Assembly: GCF_023159225.1 (NCBI RefSeq)
Contig: NC_063188.1
Span: forward strand, 15,955,086 to 16,019,085
DNA length: 64,000 nucleotides
Reading direction: 5' to 3'
Source of the DNA: Perognathus longimembris pacificus
Lineage: Eukaryota > Chordata > Mammalia > Rodentia > Heteromyidae
The position numbers and the translations under genes are program-made. A model generated the notes under the pieces. It was not told the origin of the DNA, made no database searches, and saw nothing but the letters and a program-made list of their open reading frames with translations. Shown piece after piece: positions 22,786 to 33,221 of the stretch (the first letter of the stretch is position 1; every line of letters begins with the position of its first letter).

Positions 22786-25700
22786 TTAACAGTCATATAT
22801 CAGGGAGATCATGCCCCTTTGTTTTCTGTGTTCTAGGCTTGTCTCGCTCAACATTATTTGTTCGAGTTCTGACCATTTCCCTGCGAATAACAATATTTCA
22901 CCATTCCTAATCGCTATGTAGTATTCCATTGTGTATAAGTACCATATTTTTTGGATCCATTCATCTGTGGAGGGGCATCTGGGTTGTTTCCAAATTTTGG
23001 CTATTGTGAATTGTGCCGCAATAAACATGGAAGTACAAATGTCCTTTTGATATCTTGGGTTTTGCTGTTTAGGATAGATGCCTAGGAGTGGTATGGCTGG
23101 GTCATAGGGTAGGACTATATTGAGCTTTTTGAGAAACCTCCATACTGTTCTCCAAAGTGGTTGTACTAATTTGCACTCCCACCAACAATGGAGAAGGGTT
23201 CCTCTTTCCCCACAGCCCCTCCAGCATTTGTTGTTTCCTGAGTTCAGAGTATAGGCCATTCTAACTGGGGTGAGGTGGTATCTCAGGGTTGTTTTTATTT
23301 GCATTTCCTTTACTAGCAGGGATGTTGAGCATTTCCTCATGTGTTTCTTTGCCATTTTTATATCTTCTCTTGTGAAGTCTCTCTTTAGCTCTTTTGCCCA
23401 TTTCCTAATAGGTTTATTGGGCTTGGAGGGGCTTAGTTTTTTGAGTTCTCTGTAGATGACAGATATCAGGCCTTTGTCTGTTGCTGTGCTGGTAAATATC
23501 CTTTCCCATATCGTTGGCTGTCTTTCTATTTTGGTGGCTATGACCTTAGCTGTGCAGAAACTTTTTAATTTGTAGTAGTCCCATTTATTGAGTCTTTCCC
23601 CTATTTGTTGTGCCCCTGGGACTCTATTCAGGAAGTTCCTTCCTGTGCCTATAAGTTCTAGTGTCTTTCCTACTCTGTCCTTCAGTAGTTTCAAGGATTC
23701 AGGTCTGATGTTGAGGTCCTTGATCCATTTTGAGTTGATCTTGGTGCATGGTGATAGGCTTGGGTCTACTTTGAGTTTTCTGCATATGGCTGCCCAGTTC
23801 TCCCAGCACCAGTAGTTGAAGAGGCTATGTTTATTCCATTGTATGTCTTTAGCTCCTTTGTCGAATATCAGTTGGCTGTAAGAGTGCGGTTTTATTTCTG
23901 GGTCTTCAATTCTAATCCACTGGTCTTCCGATCTGTTTTTATACCAATACCATGCTGTTTTTGTTATGATGGCCTTGTAGTAGAGCTTGAAGTCTGGTAT
24001 GGTGATACCTCCTGCACTATGTTTTTTGCCTAGAATTGCTTTGGCTATTCTAGGTTTTTTGCTGTTCCATATGAATTTATGGACTGGTTTCTCTATTTCA
24101 TTGAAGAATGTGGCTGGGATTTTGATAGGTATTGCATTGAATTTGTATAACAATTTGGGCAATATGGCCATTTTCACTATATTGATTCTGCCTACCCATG
24201 AGCATGGGAGGTCTTTCCATCTCCTTGTGTCTTCTTTGATTTCCTTTATTAGATTTTTGTAGTTTTCATTGAATAGGTCCGTCACGTCCTTGGTTAAGTT
24301 GATCCCTAGGTACTTTATTCTTTTTTTGGCTACTGTAAATGGAATTGTTTCCATAATTTCCTTTTCTGTTTGTCTATTGCTGGTGTACAGAAAAGCTGCT
24401 GACTTTTGTGGATTGATTTTGTATCCTGCTACTTTGCCAAATTGGTTTATTAGATGTAGGAGTTTGGGTACTGAGTTTTTTGGGTCCTTGAGATATAAGA
24501 TCATGTCGTCTGCGAATAGGGATAACTTGATTTCTTCCTTGCCGACGTGGATCCCTTTGATGTCCTCCTCTTGCCTTATTGCTATGGCTAGGGATTCCAG
24601 CACTATGTTGAACAGAAGTGGGGAGAGTGGGCATCCTTGTCTTGTTCCTGTGTTTAGGGGGAATGATTTAAGTTTCTCTCCATTTAATATGATATTAGCA
24701 GTTGGTCTGTTGTATATGGCTTTTATTGTTTTGAGGAATGTTCCATCTATTCCTGTTCTCTCCAAAGCTTTTAATAGGTATGGATGTTGTATTTTGTCGA
24801 AGGCTTTTTGGGCATCGACTGAGATAACAATGTGATTCTTGATTTTAGTTCTGTTTATGTGGTGAATTACATTGATTGATTTACGGATGTTGAACCATCC
24901 TTGTGACTGAGGGATGAAGCCTACTTGGTCATGATGTATGATATTCTTGATCACTTTCTGGATCCTGTTAGCTAATATTTTATTGAGAAGCTTTGCATCT
25001 GTGTTCATTAGTGATATTGGTCTGTAGTTCTCTTTTTTTGTTGGATCTTTGCCTGGTTTGGGGATGAGTATGATATTAGCTTCATAGAATGAGTTTGGGA
25101 TTTCTCCCTCCATTTCTATTTCGCGGAAGAGTTTGAGGAGTATTGGAATTAGCTCCTCACTAAAGGTTTTGTAGAATTCGTTGGTGAATCCATCTGGGCC
25201 TGGGCTTTTCTTAGTAGGGAGGTTCTTGATTACCTCTTGTATCTCACTGTAAGTTATTGGTTTATTTAGTTGACTTATTTCTTCTTGGTTCAGTTTGGGC
25301 AGTTTGTACTTCTCTAAGAATTGATCCATTTCTGTAAAATTATTGTTTTTTGCTGAGTAGAGGTTTTGGAAATAGCTCCTTATGATTGTTTGAATATCGT
25401 GTGTACTTGTCGTAATTTTTCCTGTGGAGTCCCTGATTTTACAAATATGAGTCTCTTCTCTTCTTTTTTTTGTGAGTCTTGCAAGGGGTCTGTCAATTTT
25501 GTTTATTTTCTCAAAGAACCAGCTTTTAGTCTTATTTATTTGTTGAATGGTCTTTCTATTTTCAATCAGATTTATCTCTTCTTTAATCTTTGTAATCTCT
25601 CCCCTCCTAGTCGTTTTAGATTCTGTCATTTCTTGTTTCTCCAGTTGTTTTAGTTTCATCGTGAGGTTATTCACCTGCTCTGCTTCCATTCTTTTAATGT

Positions 25701-26613
25701 GGGTACTGAGTGCAATGATCTTGCCCCTCAGTACTGCCTTAGCTGTGTCCCATAGGTTTCTTTGTGATGTGTTTTCTTTGTCATTGTGGCTTATGAATTC
25801 GTTGATTTCATCTTTAATTTGATCTGTGGCCCAAGTGTTGGATAGCAGCTTGGGGTTTAGCCTCCAAGAGTGTGTGTAGGCTCTGTGGTATCCTTTGTTG
25901 TTGAGGGTTACCTTTAATCCACTGTGATCAGATATAATACATGGGATGATGTCAATACTTTTGTATTTGCTGAGGTTCTTTGTGTGGGCTATGACGTGGT
26001 CTATTTTGGAATATGATCCATGGGCTGCTGAAAAGAAGGTGTATTGGGTCTCTGTAGGGTGGACGGTTCTATATAGGTCTGTTAGATCCATTTGGGAAAT
26101 GGTGTTATTTAGGTCCTCAGCTCCCTTACTAATCCTCTGGGTGTTGGATCTGTCTCTTGGAGAGAGAGGAGTATTAAAGTCACCCACTATGATTGTGTTT
26201 GCATCTATCTTGCTCTGTAATTCTGTGAGAGTTTGCTTGACATATGTCGGGCCTCTTTTGTTCGGTGAGTATACATTTATCACCGTGATGTCTTGATTCT
26301 GGATTTTTCCTTGTATTAATATGTAGTGTCCTTCTTTGTCTTTTTGAGTGGACTTTAAAGAGAAGTCCAGCTTGTCTGAGATCAGAATGGCTACACCTGC
26401 CGTTTTGGTGGGTGCATTTGCTTGGTAGATCTTGCTCCATCCTTTCATTCGAAGCCTGTTTTTGTCCCTTGCTGTAAGGTGGGTCTCTTGTAGACAGCAG
26501 ATGTCCACTTTTTGTTTGCGGATCCATTCTGCCAGTCTGCTCCTCTTAATCGGGGAGTTTAAGCCATTTATATTTAAAGAGATCAAGGATAAGGGTGTTT
26601 TTTCTCCTTCCAT
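22786..26613 (-). CDS. L1-ORF2: L1 ORF2 protein: endonuclease + reverse transcriptase, intact
   Basis: Uninterrupted 1275-residue frame, the same length as human L1 ORF2p, from a true ATG (26611-26613) to TAA (22786-22788). The protein nicks target DNA, primes cDNA synthesis on the L1 RNA and works with ORF1p in an RNP. APE-type endonuclease (residues 1-240) keeps N14, E43 (QETHL), D145 and N147 (GDFNTPLS), D205 (KIDH) and H230 (SDHS), by direct count. The RT domain shows [32 protein letters not shown] and the catalytic FADDMILYL near residue 700, then GYKINPQKS. The C-terminal cysteine motif is CX3CX7HX4C ([18 protein letters not shown]). No missing key residue was seen, so the product is predicted to be active; expression cannot be judged from sequence. 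Confidence 0.97.
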   Translation of the reverse strand: MEGEKTPLSLISLNINGLNSPIKRSRLAEWIRKQKVDICCLQETHLTARDKNRLRMKGWSKIYQANAPTKTAGVAILISDKLDFSLKSTQKDKEGHYILIQGKIQNQDITVINVYSPNKRGPTYVKQTLTELQSKIDANTIIVGDFNTPLSPRDRSNTQRISKGAEDLNNTISQMDLTDLYRTVHPTETQYTFFSAAHGSYSKIDHVIAHTKNLSKYKSIDIIPCIISDHSGLKVTLNNKGYHRAYTHSWRLNPKLLSNTWATDQIKDEINEFISHNDKENTSQRNLWDTAKAVLRGKIIALSTHIKRMEAEQVNNLTMKLKQLEKQEMTESKTTRRGEITKIKEEINLIENRKTIQQINKTKSWFFEKINKIDRPLARLTKKRREETHICKIRDSTGKITTSTHDIQTIIRSYFQNLYSAKNNNFTEMDQFLEKYKLPKLNQEEISQLNKPITYSEIQEVIKNLPTKKSPGPDGFTNEFYKTFSEELIPILLKLFREIEMEGEIPNSFYEANIILIPKPGKDPTKKENYRPISLMNTDAKLLNKILANRIQKVIKNIIHHDQVGFIPQSQGWFNIRKSINVIHHINRTKIKNHIVISVDAQKAFDKIQHPYLLKALERTGIDGTFLKTIKAIYNRPTANIILNGEKLKSFPLNTGTRQGCPLSPLLFNIVLESLAIAIRQEEDIKGIHVGKEEIKLSLFADDMILYLKDPKNSVPKLLHLINQFGKVAGYKINPQKSAAFLYTSNRQTEKEIMETIPFTVAKKRIKYLGINLTKDVTDLFNENYKNLIKEIKEDTRRWKDLPCSWVGRINIVKMAILPKLLYKFNAIPIKIPATFFNEIEKPVHKFIWNSKKPRIAKAILGKKHSAGGITIPDFKLYYKAIITKTAWYWYKNRSEDQWIRIEDPEIKPHSYSQLIFDKGAKDIQWNKHSLFNYWCWENWAAICRKLKVDPSLSPCTKINSKWIKDLNIRPESLKLLKDRVGKTLELIGTGRNFLNRVPGAQQIGERLNKWDYYKLKSFCTAKVIATKIERQPTIWERIFTSTATDKGLISVIYRELKKLSPSKPNKPIRKWAKELKRDFTREDIKMAKKHMRKCSTSLLVKEMQIKTTLRYHLTPVRMAYTLNSGNNKCWRGCGERGTLLHCWWECKLVQPLWRTVWRFLKKLNIVLPYDPAIPLLGIYPKQQNPRYQKDICTSMFIAAQFTIAKIWKQPRCPSTDEWIQKIWYLYTMEYYIAIRNGEILLFAGKWSELEQIMLSETSLEHRKQRGMISLIYDC

Positions 26614-26668
26614 TTTCTTGTTGGGCTGTTTTTTCCTGTTTTTTTTTTTTTTTTTTTTCTTCTTGTCT
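26614..26668 (-). other. L1 F inter-ORF spacer with A18 tract
   Basis: 55 bases between the natural ORF1 stop (TAA 26669-26671) and the ORF2 ATG. They include an uninterrupted run of 18 A in sense (26641-26658). L1 ORF2 is translated by an unconventional reinitiation mechanism, and this spacer is where that would occur. Confidence 0.8.
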
Positions 26669-27838
26669 TTAGTGAGCTGGTCTTTCTGCTGGACTTTGGC
26701 TATTGAAGTTTCTTTCTGATTCTGTCTGTGTGTCTTTTACGATCTCTGTTGGGTGGGCTTCCCCTCTTAATATTCGCTGTAGGGCTGGTTTTTTATTCAC
26801 ATACTCCTTTAGCTCCTCTTTGGTGTGGAAAGATCTGGTTCTCCCTTCGAATGTGAACTCCAGTTTCGCTGGATATTTGATCCGAGGTTGTAAATTGTTA
26901 TTCTGAAGTACTTGGATAGTGTTCTTCCACTCACTTCGAGCTTGCTAAGTTTGTGTGGATAAGTCGGATGTTATTCGAATCCTCTTCCCATTGAAAAAAG
27001 TTTCCTTCTTCGCTTTGGCTGAATTCAGAATTTGCTCTTTAATCTTGAGGTCTGTAGTCTTGAATATTATGTGCCTTGGGGTGGTTTTCCTGGGGTCTGG
27101 CCTGCCAGGTGTCCTATAGGCTTCGGTTACCTGGATGGGGTCCCCTGTGAGACTGGGGAAGTTTTCTGCAATAACTTTATTGAGAACATGATTAAGCCCT
27201 CTGCTCTGATATTCGGCTCCTTCTTCTATTCCAATTATGCGCAGATTATATCTCTTGTCTTTGTCCATTAGTTCCTGGATTAATCTTCCCTGAAGCTTCA
27301 CCTTTTCTTGAAGTGTGGTCATTTTCTGGTTGTTGTCAGCTGCTTCATCATCCAGGCGAGAGATTCTGGATTCCATATGGTCAACTCTTTGTGTTATGGT
27401 TTCAATTGCGGAGTTTATGGATGTCAGAGAGCTATTCATGGTTGTCATATCAGCTCTGATCGTGGAAATTTCTTCCTTTAAAGAGTTGTATTTTAAATCT
27501 ATTTTTTCATGCATTTCAATTCTCAGGGTGTGGAGATTTTCTTTAAAGGCGGCTTGCTTTGTATCCATTTTTGCTTCCATTTCTTTAAACGAGGCTTGCA
27601 TTGTATCCAGTTTTGCTTCCATTTCTTTCTTGGCTTCCTGGGTGTCCTTCCAGATTTCCGCTCTAAACTCCTGGAATTGTTTTCTGATTTCATTTCTGAC
27701 GCTTTCGATCATTCCTGTTAATATGGCCTCATTTGCTTTTTTATTCTCCATCTCCTCTTCAGTCTTGCTGCTTTTTGGAGCTGGCGAGTTGGCTTGTCCT
27801 TTGATGAACTGAGTTATGTTTCTTTGTGATTTGAGCAT
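26669..27838 (-). pseudogene. L1-ORF1: L1 ORF1 with single in-frame nonsense codon
   Basis: The first ATG is at 27836-27838 (MLKSQRNITQF...); the frame is open further 5' but only with non-ATG codons. A long coiled coil (about residues 40-180) is followed by the RRM (YNLRIIGIEEGAEY) and the C-terminal domain. A TAG at 26945-26947 cuts the frame after 297 residues (...DLSTQT). Downstream the same frame remains open for 91 codons to TAA at 26669-26671 and encodes the rest of the C-terminal domain (QARSEWKN, LQPRIKYPAKLEF). Human ORF1p has Leu at this site and element A has Met, so a one-base TTG to TAG change is the simplest explanation. The truncated product lacks most of the C-terminal nucleic-acid-binding domain, so it is probably inactive. 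Confidence 0.93.
27541..27624 (-). repeat. 42 bp tandem duplication in ORF1 coiled coil
   Basis: Two adjacent 42 bp units (27541-27582 and 27583-27624) differ at only a few bases. They encode 14-residue blocks of the form EAK(L/M)DT(M/K)QA(S/A)FKE, i.e. two heptads each, so the coiled-coil register is kept. Confidence 0.9.
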
Positions 27839-29023
27839 CTGGAGGTGTGTGTAGGTCTTCCCTCCCTTCTGTGTAGGCGTGTCTACGGCAGCAGGTGCTG
27901 TCGCTGTGGCCCCGCCCACCAGTGCAGGGCACGCCTACCAGAGCGGGCGCTTTCGCCGGGGCCCCGCCCTCCTGTGCACTGTGAGTCCCCTACAACAGGC
28001 ACTTTAGCGGGGTCTGCCTCCCAGAGCGAGCCCTGGGTTGTTGGGTTGTGCTTGCGCCCTCCCGCGAGTCCGTTGGGGGGGGGGAGGCAGTATGTGTGGG
28101 GCCCAGTGGGATCGACTGTCCGGGTGTGGCTTGGCACCCTCAGACCTCGCCTCCGCTGCGAGGGGGGGGGGACGTGATCAGGCTCAGGTGACCCTGCTGG
28201 GCTGGTATTGCCCACCAGCGCCTGTGATTTTAGTTGTAAGAGTCCGCAAGGTCGAGGCGCCTCAGGTGGGGCTTGCCCTGCCGGCCGTCCCCCGGCCCCT
28301 GTTGGGAAGGGGGCAGGGCCGGTTCTGCCAGTTCAGGAACCTTTGGGGGCTTGGGGCTGTTCAGCCCTTCCCCTGCTAGACTGGCTTCCCAGCACCTGAT
28401 GGGAGCTTCCCGCCTGATTTGTGGGTTCTTTGTTCCCACGGGAGTGGGGAGGGGGAGGGAGGGAGATATAGCTTCTTTGTCGGGCTTGGGTCTCCCGTTG
28501 GGGGAAGGGATTATGGGGGACTCACTTTTGCTGCTTTGTGTGTGTGTCCCGCGCCGCCGTTGGCCCTTCAGGGGTTGGCGAAGTGTTGTGGTGGCTCCCC
28601 CATTCCCTCTTTCTGCCGCACTGGGTTCCCTCGTTCGAATCCGGTGTGGACCCGAACTTCTCGTCGCTGCAAGTGTGTGTCTTGGTCCGCCCCCTGCCTT
28701 GTGTCCGTGGGGTCTCCCGCTATATGAATTCTGCGCTCCTGGCAACCTGTCTGCCGATCGCCGGGTTCCCCTTTCCCAGCCTGACCCTGTTTGGGCCAGG
28801 GTCGGCTGGTGGGGGGAGGGTGCCTCGGAGATTCTCCGGCTCCGTGTAGGTTTTCGGTTCTTCTTTTTTGCTCCTTTTTGTTTTCCTGCGTTTCTCCACT
28901 GCTTCTGGATGCTGGTTTTGCTGGGTTCTGGGTGGGGTGTTGGGTGTTGTAGTTCCCAGCTCGCTATTCAGTTGGTGCGAGTCGGGGTGCCTCCCTATTC
29001 TTTCGGCGCCATCTTCCAGCTCC
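27839..29023 (-). promoter_or_regulatory. L1 F 5'UTR, CpG-rich internal promoter
   Basis: About 1.2 kb, strongly GC- and CpG-rich compared with the AT-rich surroundings. Near the ORF1 end are two to three imperfect units of about 50 bp (27891-27938, 27939-27993, 27994-28032). On the plus strand, runs of G occur at 28074-28084, 28159-28170 and 28438-28467; the last satisfies a four-run G-quadruplex pattern. The 5' terminus contains AAGATGGCGCC in sense. Confidence 0.85.
29005..29015 (-). promoter_or_regulatory. YY1-like site at L1 F 5' end
   Basis: In sense AAGATGGCGCC lies 9 to 19 bases from the 5' end defined by the TSD. Human L1 has a YY1 site (AAGATGGC core) at almost the same offset, where it directs the transcription start. 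Confidence 0.65.
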
Positions 29024-29142
29024 GCATTAAGACTTCTTATCCAAAAACATGAGGTACTGACTCACATGTTCTCAAAGCCTTATCACAAAATGTTTGCAAT
29101 TTTCTATTTACACACCTTGTACATACTTGGTGCCATTCATTC

Positions 29143-30315
29143 TTTTTCTAAATTGTTATTATAAAGGTGATGTACAGAGGGGTAGCAGTTACATAAGTTA
29201 GGTAATGAGTACATTTCTTCTTGAAATGTTATCTCTTCCCTTGTTTTCTCCCAGTTTTTCTCTCTTGATCCCTTCCCCTACAAGTTACATAGTTCATTTT
29301 CAACACAGTGTCCAGTTAGTATAACTGCTGCACCTGTTCACCCTTTGTTCCACTATTTCTGTGCTCCTCTTACCCTCCCCAAAGAGATAGACATATTCAA
29401 GACAAAAGGTAGAGAAATTAAAGGAAACAATGAAAATGGAGAAAAACCAATCAAGAAGAAAAATAACATGAAATCCCTTGTTTCCACTTATTGGGGTTTA
29501 TTTTGTAAAACATAATTTCATATGATCATTGGTCTTACTATGTGAATGTCTAGAGTCCTGTATAATTTATCATGTTCAAGTGTATTTTTTTTGTCTTTTA
29601 CCACTCAGTGTGTTTGCTTGTAGATTTATAAGCACTTTCTAGTTGCAACAAATGAGGGAGCCATGCAATTTATGCTTGTTTGGGTCTACTTTGCTTAATA
29701 TTTTTTTTTTTCTGATTCCTTCCATTTCCTTACAAATGGTTCAGTATCATTCTTTCTGATTGAAGCATAAAATTTCATTGTGTATATATACCACATTTTC
29801 TTGATCCATTTGTCCATTGAGGGGCATCTGGATTGATTACATATCTTTGCTATGATAAACAATACAGCAATGCGCTTGGTTGTGCTGGTAGCTTTAATGT
29901 GGTCTTGTTTGTGATCTATTAGATAAATGCCCAGAAGAGTAATTGCTGGGCCATGGGGGAGCTCTATGTTTAGTCTTCTGAGGAACTTCCATACTGCTTA
30001 CCAGAGTGGTTGAACACATTTACATTCTCACCAATATTGTAGCAGCGTTCCCTTTTGTCCACATCCCCACCAGCATTTGTTCTTGCTAGTTTTCTGGATA
30101 ATGGCCATTCTAACTGAGATGAGTTAGAATCTCAATGTTGTTTTGATTTGCATTTCTTTTATGGCCAGAGATGTTGAACATTTCTTCATGTGTCTATTGG
30201 CCATTCTTACGTCTTCTTAGAAGTCTCTCCTTAATCTATTATCTCACTCATTATTTGATTGTTTTTTCTTTGGGGGTTTATTTTTTTGGGGGGGGGAGTT
30301 AAGTTTTTAGCTCTC
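29143..30315 (-). mobile_element. 5'-truncated older L1
   Basis: 3'UTR (29145-29690; GATGTACAGAGGGGTAGCAG on plus) followed by the ORF2 C-terminal region to about 30310, with numerous breaks. The 5' end merges into a TC/TG-rich simple repeat at 30316-30345. Confidence 0.85.
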
Positions 30316-30345
30316 TCTCTCTCTGTGTTTGTGTGTGTACATGCA

Positions 30346-30849
30346 CTTGTGTATTATATGTGGCATTTTTAAAAATACTTCGTAGTTTCTTGTATTTTAT
30401 TTTATATTTACAGTGATGAGGATCATATTAGACCTTTTGTTCATACATTTCCAGTCTGTGTTTTGAATTTGTGTACCTTTTCCTTGTCTCAGTGTCAGTG
30501 CCAAGACTTTTAAAAAAACGTTGAATACAGTCATTAACATAAAAATATGTTACTTCTAATAGTAAAGGAAATTATTTAAATATTTTCAAATTAAGTAAAA
30601 TATTTGTTCCTGGATATTGGCAGATACACTTTCATCAGATTAAGGAAAATCCTAAAGTTTATATCATGAACTCCTGGTATATTGTACCACATGTGTTTCA
30701 AATTGGAATCCACAGAGGTGAGCCACAATGGCTAGTCTTCATCCTTCACTTGAGAGAAATTCAGTTTCATATTTGGTAATTATTTTTATTTATTGTTGGA
30801 AGAAAAGTATTTAAAAATTTTAAGTTATTTATAGTATTGTCTTTGCAGT
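30346..30849. other. AT-rich sequence, nothing recognised
   Basis: No gene or repeat could be supported here. Confidence 0.4.
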
Positions 30850-30965
30850 TTCTTTGACACAAGATCTCACCACATGGCCATGCTATCCTTGAACTTATGA
30901 TACTTCTTCCTCATCCTCCTGAGTGATGGATTGTGAGTGTATGCCACCATATCTGGCTTTGATTA
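30850..30965 (-). mobile_element. B1 SINE (old)
   Basis: On plus: TTTGACACAAGATCTCACCAC, then CCATGCTATCCTTGAACTTATG, then CCTGAGTGATGGATTGTGAG, the reverse of a B1 body. No tail is visible at high quality. Confidence 0.6.
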
Positions 30966-31129
30966 TAATTTCAATCTCTTTTGTGTTTATAATGATGAGT
31001 TTCTTTTCATTTGTAGAACAATAGATTTTTTCGGTCTTTTTTGACAAATTTTGTCAAAAGTTTGCTAAAAAATCTTTTGCCTCCTTTTCTGATTTATTAT
31101 TTCTCTTATCGTTCTTACTTTTTCTCTCA

Positions 31130-31350
31130 CTCTCTTGAGTTCCAATACTGAGACGTGAACACATGGCCTGGGTACTGCTAGTTAGCTTGTTTTGCTCAAG
31201 GCTGATGTACTACTACTTTAGCCACATCTTCGCTGTCAGCTTTTTGCTGGTTAATTGGAGAAAATAATCTTTCAAATTTGTCTATCCTGGCTGGCTCTTT
31301 AAATTTCAGCTTCTTGAGGATTATAAGTGTGTGTCATCAGTGTCTAGTTG
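31130..31350 (-). mobile_element. B1-Geo composite SINE (old)
   Basis: Geo-like module (about 31140-31245; TTGCTCAAGGCTGATGTAC on plus) next to a B1-like module (31255-31345; CTATCCTGGCTGGCTCTTTAAA). Sense order is B1 then Geo. Confidence 0.6.
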
Positions 31351-31620
31351 ATTTTCTCCTTTAAAAAACCCTGCTTCATTGAGGTATGATTAACATAAAA
31401 GATGTTATATTTTGTTCTTTTTATTATTATTTTTGCTGTTCCCTCATTTAACTTTTTACATGGAATGTTTTACTAATTAATCTTGGGACATTATAAATAT
31501 CTAATAAAATGCTAAGATAATAACTCCTTCTGAGTAGAACTTTAACTACATTTAACATTCTTTATATGAAGAATTTAAAGTTATTTAGCTATTGCATTAT
31601 TGCTTCTTCTTTAACCCATT
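31351..31620. other. AT-rich flank
   Basis: Possible trace of very old L1 near 31590-31620, otherwise unassigned. Confidence 0.3.
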
Positions 31621-31632
31621 AATCAGAGCTTT

Positions 31633-33209
31633 TTAAAATTTTATTTGTATTTTAAAAAAATTTTTATTGCCAAACTTATATACAGAGTGGTTACAGTTTC
31701 ATACGTTAGGCATTGGATACATTTCCTGTACTGTTTGTTACCTCCTCCCTTATTCCCCCCTCTCCCCTCCCCCTTTCCCTTTCCCCCCATTGTTCAGTAG
31801 ATTTACACTAAACAGTTTTGCAAGTATTGCTTTTGTAATCGTTTGTCTTTTTTACCCTGTGTCTCTCGATTTTGGTATTCCCTTTCAGTTTCCTAGTTCT
31901 AATACCTGTATACACGGTTTCCAATGTACTCAGATAAGATACAAAGATAGTGCAGGTACAACCACAGAAAGGGGATACAAGAGGATCATCAACAATAGAA
32001 GCTACAGTTTCACATCGCATGTTGAAAGTAATTACAACAGTGATATAACAGTCGTTTCCATAACATGAAATTCATTTCACTTAGCATCATCTTTTGTGTT
32101 CATAAGGGTATAGCTATTGGGCTATTGTGATGCTCTGCTGTGACTAGCCTAAACCTGTGCTAATTATTCCCTATGAGGGAGACCATAGAGTCCATGTTTC
32201 TTTGGGTCTGGCTCACTTCACTTAGTATAATTTTTTCCAAGTCCTTCCATTTCCTTACAAATGGGGCAATGCCATTCTTTCTGACAGAGGCATAAAATTC
32301 CATTGTGTATATGTACCGCATTTTCCTGATCCATTCGTCTACTGAGGGGCATCTGGGTTGGTTCAAATTCTAGCTATGACAAATTGTGATGCGATGAACA
32401 TTATTGTGCTGGTGGGTTTAGTGTGTTCTTGTTTGTAGTCTTTTGGGTAGATGTCCAAAAGTGGGGCCGCTGGTCATAGGGAAGCTCTATGCTTAGCCTT
32501 CTGAGGAATCTCCATACCACTTTCCAGAGTGGCTAAGCCATTTTACATTCCCACCAACAATGAAGTAGGGTTCCCCTCTCTCCCCTTCTCTTCAACATAG
32601 TAATAGAATTCCTAGCCAGAGCAATTAGGCAAGAAGAAAATATAAAGAGGATCCAAATAGGAAAAGATGAAGTTAAACTTTCTCTCTTCGCAGATGACAT
32701 GATCCTATACCTAAAGAACCCCACTGACTCTTCTCCCAAGCTACTAGAGCTGATCCAATACTTTGGCAAAGTTGTAGGATATAAAATAAACCCTCTAAAA
32801 TCAATGGCATTTCTCTATGCTAATGACCCAAACGCCGAGGCTGAAATCAGGAAAGCAACTCCTTTTGCAAAAGCCTCAAAAAATATAAAATACCTAGGAA
32901 TAACCTTAACCAAAGAAGTGAAAGACCTCTATGATGAGAACTTTAAAAACATGAAAAACGAAATTAAGGAAGAGCTAAGGAAATGGATAAACCTCCCATG
33001 CTCCTGGATTGGGAGGATTAATATAATCAAAATGGCAATATTGCCAAAGGCTATCTACAAATTCAACGCAATACCCATTAATATCCCAACACAATTTTTT
33101 AATGAAATAGAGGAAGCAATCCAGAAATTTATATGGAACAATAAAAGGCCCAGAATAGCAAAAACAATCCTAAGCAGAAAGAACAGTGCTTGAGGAATTA
33201 CAATACCCA
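31633..33209 (-). mobile_element. L1 with 5' inversion and internal loss (element G)
   Basis: 31645-32572 is a minus-strand L1 3' end (3'UTR plus ORF2 C-terminus). 32573-33209 is plus-strand ORF2 RT sequence, in which [12 protein letters not shown] is readable at about 32688-32725. Relative to element A, the stretch corresponding to about 3421-4215 is missing between the two parts. Probable TSD AATCAGAGCTTT (31621-31632) and AATTAGAGTTTT (33210-33221), 10 of 12 identical. Confidence 0.92.
32573..33193 (+). pseudogene. L1-ORF2: Inverted L1 ORF2 RT fragment
   Basis: An open stretch from 32699 to 33193 encodes the RT palm/thumb region after FADD ([14 protein letters not shown]..., [19 protein letters not shown]..., ending [10 protein letters not shown] then TGA). 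It has no promoter or start of its own; it is the inverted 5' part of element G. The relatively clean frame indicates moderate age. Confidence 0.88.
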
Positions 33210-33221
33210 AATTAGAGTTTT

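Larger units (their letters stand above)
22554..29023 (-). mobile_element. Full-length, near-intact L1 (element F)
   Basis: 6,470 bases bracketed by a perfect 15 bp TSD GCATTAAGACTTCTT (22539-22553 and 29024-29038). Order in sense: 5'UTR (29023-27839), ORF1 (27838-26669, one nonsense codon), 55-base spacer, ORF2 (26613-22786, uninterrupted), short 3'UTR with AATAAA-like signal, A-tail (T run 22554-22561). Perfect TSD, open ORF2 and retained CpGs in the 5'UTR indicate a young insertion. It differs from elements A, B and H in its 5'UTR, ORF1 N-terminus and 3'UTR, so it is a separate lineage. Confidence 0.97.

Noticed and set aside
22786..26613. 1275-residue ORF as a host gene
   Set aside because: All motifs and the surrounding TSD, 5'UTR and tail identify L1 ORF2.
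27839..27919. ORF1 start of element F at 27919
   Set aside because: The codon there is GTG; the first ATG in frame is at 27838. The same applies to 8052 in element A (GTG), where ATG 8013 is preferred.
27886..28032. CRISPR-like array
   Set aside because: The repeats are imperfect, without spacers, and belong to an L1 5'UTR in a mammalian genome.
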